Source of the DNA: Aquatica leii
Lineage: Eukaryota > Arthropoda > Insecta > Coleoptera > Lampyridae
Assembly: GCA_035610365.1 (NCBI GenBank)
Contig: CM069432.1
Span: 186,729,027-186,793,026, forward strand
DNA length: 64,000 nucleotides
Direction: 5' to 3'
This document shows positions 58,650-64,000 of the stretch, in pieces. The first letter of the stretch is position 1, and the number at the start of each line of letters is the position of its first letter. A program made the position numbers and the translations under genes. The notes below the pieces were generated by a model, which was not told the origin of the DNA, did not search any database, and was given only the letters and a program-made list of their open reading frames with translations.

Positions 58650-59312
58650 ATGTATCAATTTCAACATCCTTTCTCAGCAATTGTTGCGGGACCCTCTGGT
58701 TGTGGTAAATCTTACTTTATTGTAAACTTTATAAAAAATATGAATGATGTGTGTGACACTAAATTTGAAAATGTTATATGGTTTTATGACGAGTGGCAGC
58801 CTCTGTATAAAGATTTGCCAAAGATAAAATTTCAAGAAGGGTTACCGTCTCTGGATGCGTTTGATGGAGCAGAACCAAGCTTAATAATCATTGACGATTT
58901 AATACGCGAAGCCAACAGTTCTGTTGTAGATATATTTACTAAAGGTTGTCATCATAGAAACCTTAGCGTATTTTTCCTAACGCAAAACGTCTTTCACCAA
59001 GGTAAAGGACAACGCGACATATCATTAAATGCCCATTACATAATTCTATTTAAAAATCCACGAGATAAAGCCCAAATAAAACATTTAACGAGACAAGTAT
59101 ACCCTGAAAATCCAAAATTTTTAGACGAAGCTTATAATGATGCAACGTCGAATCCACATGGCTATTTGCTTTTTGATTTAAAACAAGATACACATGACAT
59201 TGTACGTTTCAGAACATCAATTTTTAACGAAGACGGCGCATGTTACATTTACATTCCTAAAAAAGGGTTTAAATACACACGTTCAGATAAATTTGACATC
59301 ATTCAATCATAA
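58650..59312 (+). CDS. A32/FtsK-HerA-like packaging ATPase
   Basis: An intact 220-residue protein. Walker A is GPSGCGKS at residues 14-21. Walker B is SLIIIDDL at 77-84, with the acidic pair D82-D83. A sensor-like FFLTQN follows at 108-113, and an Arg-rich segment (KNPRDKAQIKHLTRQVYP) might supply an arginine finger. This is the compact form of genome-packaging ATPases of Polinton-like and related double-stranded DNA viruses, which drive DNA into preformed capsids. Its stop overlaps the next start (TAATG). The intact frame contrasts with its broken capsid-type neighbours. Confidence 0.88.
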   Translation: MYQFQHPFSAIVAGPSGCGKSYFIVNFIKNMNDVCDTKFENVIWFYDEWQPLYKDLPKIKFQEGLPSLDAFDGAEPSLIIIDDLIREANSSVVDIFTKGCHHRNLSVFFLTQNVFHQGKGQRDISLNAHYIILFKNPRDKAQIKHLTRQVYPENPKFLDEAYNDATSNPHGYLLFDLKQDTHDIVRFRTSIFNEDGACYIYIPKKGFKYTRSDKFDIIQS

Positions 59313-59530
59313 TGACTAACGTACTCAGCAAGCATGCTGAACTGCTACGGGCTTTGACAAAGTTAGGACCTAATAAGCGACAAGCTTTGATAAAGTGTGC
59401 CACCGATAAGCAAATACATTGTATCTGTGAATGCATCTACAATACTTTAAAAGGAAAAGTTCCGTTGTCAGGACCGCAGAAGCGACGACTTTCTCGTCAC
59501 AAAAACACGTTGAGACGAATAGTAAGATAA
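59312..59530 (+). CDS. small basic 72-aa protein
   Basis: It starts within the ATPase stop codon. The product has a helical N-terminal half with two Cys pairs (KCATDKQIHCICECIYN) and a strongly basic C-terminus (GPQKRRLSRHKNTLRRIVR). The pattern of a short protein with a GPQKRRL/SRHK tail occurs next to the ATPase in related elements, to my memory. A DNA-condensing or core role is possible but not shown. Confidence 0.65.
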   Translation: MTNVLSKHAELLRALTKLGPNKRQALIKCATDKQIHCICECIYNTLKGKVPLSGPQKRRLSRHKNTLRRIVR

Positions 59531-59638
59531 AGCGAATCGATTAAAAAAAACAAATTTTATTATAACAACGAGGCGCGTTTCTACCGTTTCTCTTAGCACC
59601 ATCAATTAGTGGCGCGTTAGGAAGTCTTTTTAACTAAT

Positions 59639-60319
59639 ATGGAACACGCTAAAAAGATGATTATTGTTCCCCCGGAATTAATACAGCGGTTAAAAAGTAC
59701 TCCCGAATCTACGCAAAACAATGTGTTGTCAGAGCTGGACATCGAAATGAACAAAGTTTTAAATTCAAAACTGTCAGACCACGATAAATGGAATATGTAT
59801 AATCAAATTCTTCAAAGGTATTTACATTTGTGAACAAAATCCGACAGCCTGTTAGCATTTCAGTTGAAGAAGAAAAGATCACGAAGATAGCTGATTCTGA
59901 TATAATAAACACGCTACCATCTACATACAAGAAAAAAACAGAAAACTTTTTGAGGATTTTGAACACTTCAGGAAACATCGTATGGGACAAGAACGGGGTT
60001 GTAACAATAAAAGGAGAAACTATACCATCTTCGAATATTATTGACTTGGTGAAAAACTAGTAGTCCTATAAGTTGGCAGCAGCTGGCATCTTATATGAAA
60101 AAAATTAATTTCCCGCAAGAACTTATTGGAAATTTAAAACGTCGAGGCGTTTCACAAACTAGAAATGAGCAACTAACGGTAACTTTGCCACGTAGAAGTG
60201 ATCAAAGTTTTGCCCCAAACTATGATGGTGATGACGAGTTGACGCAGACAATAGTTGAAACTCCGAGAACATCGAAACTCAGCTCCATAATTTTAATCTG
60301 GGAATCTTTTAAACTTTGA
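59639..60319 (+). pseudogene. accessory protein gene, broken by frameshifts
   Basis: Three consecutive open pieces in different frames appear to come from one gene: 59639-59833 (EMNKVLNSKLSDHDKWNMYN), 59830-60060 (NILNTSGNIVW-like segment, GETIPSSNIIDLV) and 60095-60319 (INFPQELIGNLKRRG). In related elements these lie in a single protein between the small basic protein and the integrase. At least two frame changes and a stop at 60058 separate them. Its function is unknown. Confidence 0.6.
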
Positions 60320-60321
60320 TA

Positions 60322-61374
60322 ATGGACACCATCTATTACGACCCAGCTCACGTTAGTGGGTTTGCAGGTGCAAATGACTTATTTCAATCATTGTAGTATA
60401 AACATAATCGGCCCAGTGTTGAAAAATGGCTACAACAAGAGTCGTATACTATACATAAACCTAATAAAAAACGGTTTCCTAGAAACAAATACATTGTAAA
60501 CAATATGTTTGAATTATGGCAGGCAGATTTATGTGATATGCAAAGTTTAAAAAAATATAACGACAATTTCAGTTACATTCTAACCGTAATCGATGTTTTT
60601 AGTAAAAAAGCCTGGGCTAGATCAATTAAAGCTAAAACGGCCAAAAACGTTATTGATGCCTTTGCAGATATTTTTAAGGAATGTCAAAATTACCCATTAA
60701 ACATTCAAACGGATAAAGGAAAAGAATTTGTCGCAAAAACTGTTCAAAGTTTTTTCAAAGAACACGAGATTCATTTTTATGTTACGAATAATCCGGACGT
60801 GAAAGCAGCCGTAGTTGAACAATTCAATAGAACTCTTAAAACAAGAATGTGGCGTTATTTTACTTATTCTAATTCATATCGGTACATTGATGTGTTACAA
60901 AATTTATTGCTGTCTTATAATAATAGATATCATCGGAGTATTAAAATGGCACCCAATGATGTAAATGATTCAAATATTTTACAAGTTTGGCAAAACTTGT
61001 ACAGCAGTGGAGTTGGTCTAGAACGAATACCTAAATATAAAGTCGGTCAATATGTAAGGATTAGTAGAACCAAGCAGATCTTTGAGAAGGAATATACAAC
61101 AAATTGGAGTGAAGAAGTGTTTAAAATAAGTGAAGTTATTTACCGCGAACCTCCTGTTTACCGAGTTGTTGATTTAAATAGCGAGATTATTGAAGGAACT
61201 TTTTATGAAGAAGAATTACTACCTATTACAATTAATAGTGACACAAGATATAAAATTGAAAAAGTGTTAAAAGAAAAGGGACGCGGAATAAATAAACAGT
61301 ATTTTGTAAAGTGGCAAGGATATAGCGATAAATTTAATTCTTGGGTCCCATCGAACGAATTGCAACAATTATGA
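60322..61374 (+). pseudogene. retroviral-type integrase with chromodomain, one nonsense codon
   Basis: The ATG at 60322 follows the previous gene by two bases. A TAG at 60394-60396 (codon 25) breaks an otherwise open 350-codon frame; an ATG at 60505 could allow a shorter product. The catalytic triad is visible: Asp in WQADL, Asp in QTDKGKEF and Glu in VVEQFNRT, with 34 residues between the last two, as in D,D(35)E integrases. The last 40 residues (YKIEKVLKEKG, QYFVKWQGYSDKFNSWVP) form a chromodomain that could direct insertion to marked chromatin. It is of the F54H12.3 transposon-derived type. The stop overlaps the next start (ATGA). Confidence 0.88.
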
Positions 61375-62210
61375 ATACCAAGAATGAGTTTTATTTAACG
61401 TTGTTAAGCAACAGCTCTATGAATTACTACCCCAGCAATACAACTGCAAATTTTATGACACAATTACCTAAACGAGTAAGATTGACTGGAGAATGGGTTG
61501 TTGGAATTTCTGAAATTCAGTATCCGTGTTCGTTTTTAGCAGTTGGAGAAACTGATAACTTAATGTACTATAGGACTGAACCACCCGAAGAACACGAGTT
61601 AAGTCTCGAAGAAGTGTTAGATCTTGCAACGAGACATTTTCTTGACAATGAAGATTCAATTTATTTTTCTTATCAAGAATGGCATATTGTAAAAATTTCT
61701 CCAGGAAACTACGAATCAATCGAAGACGTTATTACTGAAATTAATAACCACGAAATAATAAAGAAACTGATAAACTTTAAATATAACAGAATAACAAAAC
61801 GAGTTTTCTTAAAAGTAAACACGACATTATCTGTACTCGGTTTTTCAAGAAGATTATCACTTCAATTAGGATTTCAATTCGATCAAAATTTTGCAAAAGA
61901 AAAAACTTCAGCTCATCCAGCAAACATATGGACAGGTATACCATCTCAAATGTTTATTTATTGCGATATTGTAGAACCACAATTAGTAGGAGATGTCTTA
62001 GCACCTTTATTACGAATTGTCAATGTCACTTCTGATAATTACAATTACGGATGTCACAAAGATGTAGTGTTTTCTCCTGTACATTACATACCCCTGATGA
62101 GAAAAAAGTTTGAAAATATAGAAATAAATATAAGAACCGACACGGCAGCTTCTATGCCATTCGAGTTTGGAACGTTGAATTTGAAACTTCATTTCAAAAA
62201 ACTTAACTAA
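61371..62210 (+). CDS. candidate structural protein of the virus-like element, 279 aa
   Basis: The first ATG at 61371 overlaps the integrase stop; the frame is intact. The N-terminus reads NEFYLTLLSNSSMNYYPSNT, followed by FMTQLPKRVRLTGEWVVGIS, with alternating beta-type segments and no signal peptide or membrane helix. This protein class regularly follows the integrase in related insect and cnidarian elements, to my memory, and a minor capsid or penton-like role is a reasonable guess. No enzymatic motif is seen. Confidence 0.7.
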   Translation: MNTKNEFYLTLLSNSSMNYYPSNTTANFMTQLPKRVRLTGEWVVGISEIQYPCSFLAVGETDNLMYYRTEPPEEHELSLEEVLDLATRHFLDNEDSIYFSYQEWHIVKISPGNYESIEDVITEINNHEIIKKLINFKYNRITKRVFLKVNTTLSVLGFSRRLSLQLGFQFDQNFAKEKTSAHPANIWTGIPSQMFIYCDIVEPQLVGDVLAPLLRIVNVTSDNYNYGCHKDVVFSPVHYIPLMRKKFENIEINIRTDTAASMPFEFGTLNLKLHFKKLN

Positions 62211-62215
62211 CTAAC

Positions 62216-62631
62216 ATGGCGTGTCCATATCAACAATATTACATTAATCAAGCCGGTAGTGCCGTATCAAAGAGGTCATGGAATTGGAAGTTGGCTGGGG
62301 GGTATATTTTGTTCAATTTTACCATTGTTTAAGTCAGGCGTGAAAGCAGTAGGAAAAGAAGCGTTAAGGACAGGAAGTAATATTTTAGGAGATATTGTGG
62401 AGAATCGACCAATCAAAGAATCGTTTCAAGATAGAATGCGCGAAGCCGGTCAGAGTCTAAAACGCAAAGCAGACACTAAAATTGAAAATCTGATGCAGGG
62501 TTCTGGATATAAAAACCGCGTCAAAAAACAACCAGTCATTCTCTGTCTGTAATTAACAAGAAGACGTCAACTTCTAGACGCAAGCCTGCTAATTCGAAAG
62601 TTAATTACAACGATATTTTTGACAGAAATTA
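62216..62631 (+). pseudogene. short glycine/basic protein, pX/pVI-like, frameshifted
   Basis: The ATG at 62216 opens a 14-codon lead, then the frame shifts near 62258 into GHGIGSWLGGIFCSILPLFK and VKAVGKEALRTGSNILGDIV, an amphipathic Gly-rich segment followed by a basic tail. A second shift near 62540 leads to RRKPANSKVNYNDIFD and TAA at 62629. The amphipathic-plus-basic layout resembles small core or membrane-active virion proteins of adenovirus-like lineages. The breaks make this copy non-functional as written. Confidence 0.65.
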
Positions 62632-62634
62632 ATA

Positions 62635-63938
62635 ATGGCTTTTCTTCACGCTCAGTCTTGCGAATGCATTAAATCTGAATTAGATTTATTTGCTCTTCCA
62701 TCAACTCAAACAAGTATAGAATCTGGCGAATGGATTTTCTATAAGCCACTATCTTCGTTAACTGACGACGCACCGATTGAATTTGTTATAGCTGGCAACG
62801 GCAATGATTACTTAGACTTAAGCCAAACTATGATGTACGTAACAGCTAAAATCGTGAAACAAGACGATACTTCTTTAAGCCTTGAGGATGTTGTAGGGCC
62901 CGTAAATAACTGGTTACATTCTCTATTTAGTCAAGTTGAGATTTATTTAAATCAGAAACTTGTATCTTTGCCTAATAATACCGTTCTTATATTGAAACTT
63001 TACTAAACTATGGATCAGAAGCAAAATCTTCACATTTATCTTGTAGTTTATGGCATAGTGATACACCAGGAAAAATGGATAGTCTGACGGAAGACAATGT
63101 GGGATTCATTAAAAGAAAATCTTTTACTTCTGAAAATAACCAAATCGAGATAATAGGACATGTCCACTCTGACATATTTAATCAAGAAAAATTTCTTGTT
63201 AACGGCGTCGAAATGAAGATAAAATTTGTTCGTTCAAGAGATTCGTTTAGTTTAATGGCTAAATCCGGGCCTACATACAAGGTGAAAATTTTAGAAGCCA
63301 GTCTTTTAGTAAGAAGAGTGAAAATTAATCCTACAATTCTAATTGCACACACAAAAGCGTTAGAATCTATTTCCGCAAAATATCCAATAACTAAAGCCGA
63401 TGTTAAAGTATTGACTATTCCATCAGGTATACAACGAAAGTCTTTAGACAACGTTTTCTTATGCCAATTACCTAAACGTTGTATTATTTGATTTGTGTCA
63501 AATAAAGCGTTCAAAGGAGATTACGCTACCAACCCGTTTAATTTTCATCATTATAAAATTAATTACCTGTCCTTGTATATTGATGGTCAGCAAATTCCTT
63601 CAAAACCACTTTAACCGGATTTTACAAAATCAGGCTTGTACGTACGAGCATATCATACTTTATACTTTGAAACCGGCATTCATTTCTTGAATGATGGAAA
63701 TGATATATTTTGAGAAAATTACCCTAAAGGTTTCTGTTTAATGGCTTTTGATTTAACACCGAATTTATCGGCAAATGCAAATACACATTGGAATCTTGTA
63801 AAAAATGGGTCGTTGCGCATAGAAGTTGGATTCGATGATGCGTTAAGTGAAACTATAAACTGTTTAGTTTACGCAGAATTTGACAACGTCATAGAAATTG
63901 ATAAACATAGAAATGTAATGGTGGATTTTAGTAGTTAA
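62635..63938 (+). pseudogene. candidate major capsid protein (F54H12.2-like), broken
   Basis: The ATG at 62635 opens an N-terminal part with CECIKSELDLFALPSTQTSI and a WLHSLFSQVEIYLN segment. A small deletion or frameshift near 62990 shifts the frame. The rest (about 63003-63938) stays in one frame but holds three stops, at 63489-63491, 63612-63614 and 63711-63713. The end has a NCLVYAEFDNVIEI motif. The length of about 430 codons and the match to the F54H12.2 family suggest a capsid protein of a Polinton-like element; the capsid role is inferred from gene neighbours. Confidence 0.72.
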
Positions 63939-64000
63939 TTATACTCGATACTTTACTCAACTTAGTTATTAATTAACACTCGAGAAGAATGAACGCGTTT

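Larger units (their letters stand above)
57636..64000 (+). mobile_element. Polinton/Maverick-like virus-derived element, partial
   Basis: Eight genes lie on one strand with short or overlapping junctions (TAATG at 59310, ATGA at 61371). They include a packaging-type ATPase, a retroviral-type integrase with chromodomain and a family related to nematode F54H12.2/F54H12.3, which belong to Polinton-like elements. Four ORFs are open and four are broken by stops or frameshifts, so this is a decaying endogenous copy. No DNA polymerase B, protease or terminal repeat is visible in the window, which ends 62 bases after the last gene. Confidence 0.78.

Overview
The window looks like AT-rich nuclear DNA from an insect. 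The evidence is GT-AG introns in the relic genes, a divergent insect-type ionotropic receptor gene, and a dense mix of insect-type transposable elements. I cannot fix the order; a beetle is possible but unproven. There is no bacterial-style operon structure. The only convincing host protein-coding gene is an intronless ionotropic receptor on the minus strand at 25069-26775.

Almost everything else is mobile DNA of different ages. From left to right: AT-rich DNA with two foldback repeats and a broken Crypton-like tyrosine recombinase (3.3-4.9 kb); a decayed mariner-like transposase (5.4-5.8 kb); a 5.4-kb CACTA/EnSpm-like element (10063-15452) with matching ends, a transposase relic split by a short Helitron, and a second relic gene of the DUF4806 type; mostly featureless DNA to 23 kb; two Penelope-like retroelement copies (23266-24774 and 27904-29226), each with a 13-bp target duplication, an inverted 5' head, a GIY-YIG endonuclease fragment and a hammerhead-ribozyme-like core; the ionotropic receptor between them; Harbinger and pogo relics (31-34 kb); a 1.76-kb nonautonomous element with inverted ends (35321-37076); an internally deleted Helitron (39588-41218); and an old Gypsy relic (about 42.0-44.3 kb) interrupted by a 661-bp Harbinger-like miniature element.

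From 47113 to 56696 lies a younger minus-strand Ty3/Gypsy element with 1.54-kb LTRs. Its reverse transcriptase/RNase H and its integrase core are missing, yet Gag, protease and the integrase zinc finger remain in one open frame. Its gag is split by a hAT transposon (50413-54535) with an 8-bp target duplication and an apparently intact 832-residue transposase.

From about 57.6 kb to the end is a virus-like (Polinton/Maverick-related) block, all on the plus strand and tightly packed. It holds an unknown 271-aa protein, an A32/FtsK-like packaging ATPase, a small basic protein, a broken accessory gene, a retroviral-type integrase with chromodomain (one nonsense codon), an intact 279-aa candidate structural protein, a broken short membrane-active-like protein and a broken candidate capsid protein. 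The element runs off the window, so its DNA polymerase and right end, if present, are not visible. No domesticated system or CRISPR is evident; the novelty lies in the nested elements, the in-frame-deleted LTR element and the virus-like cassette.
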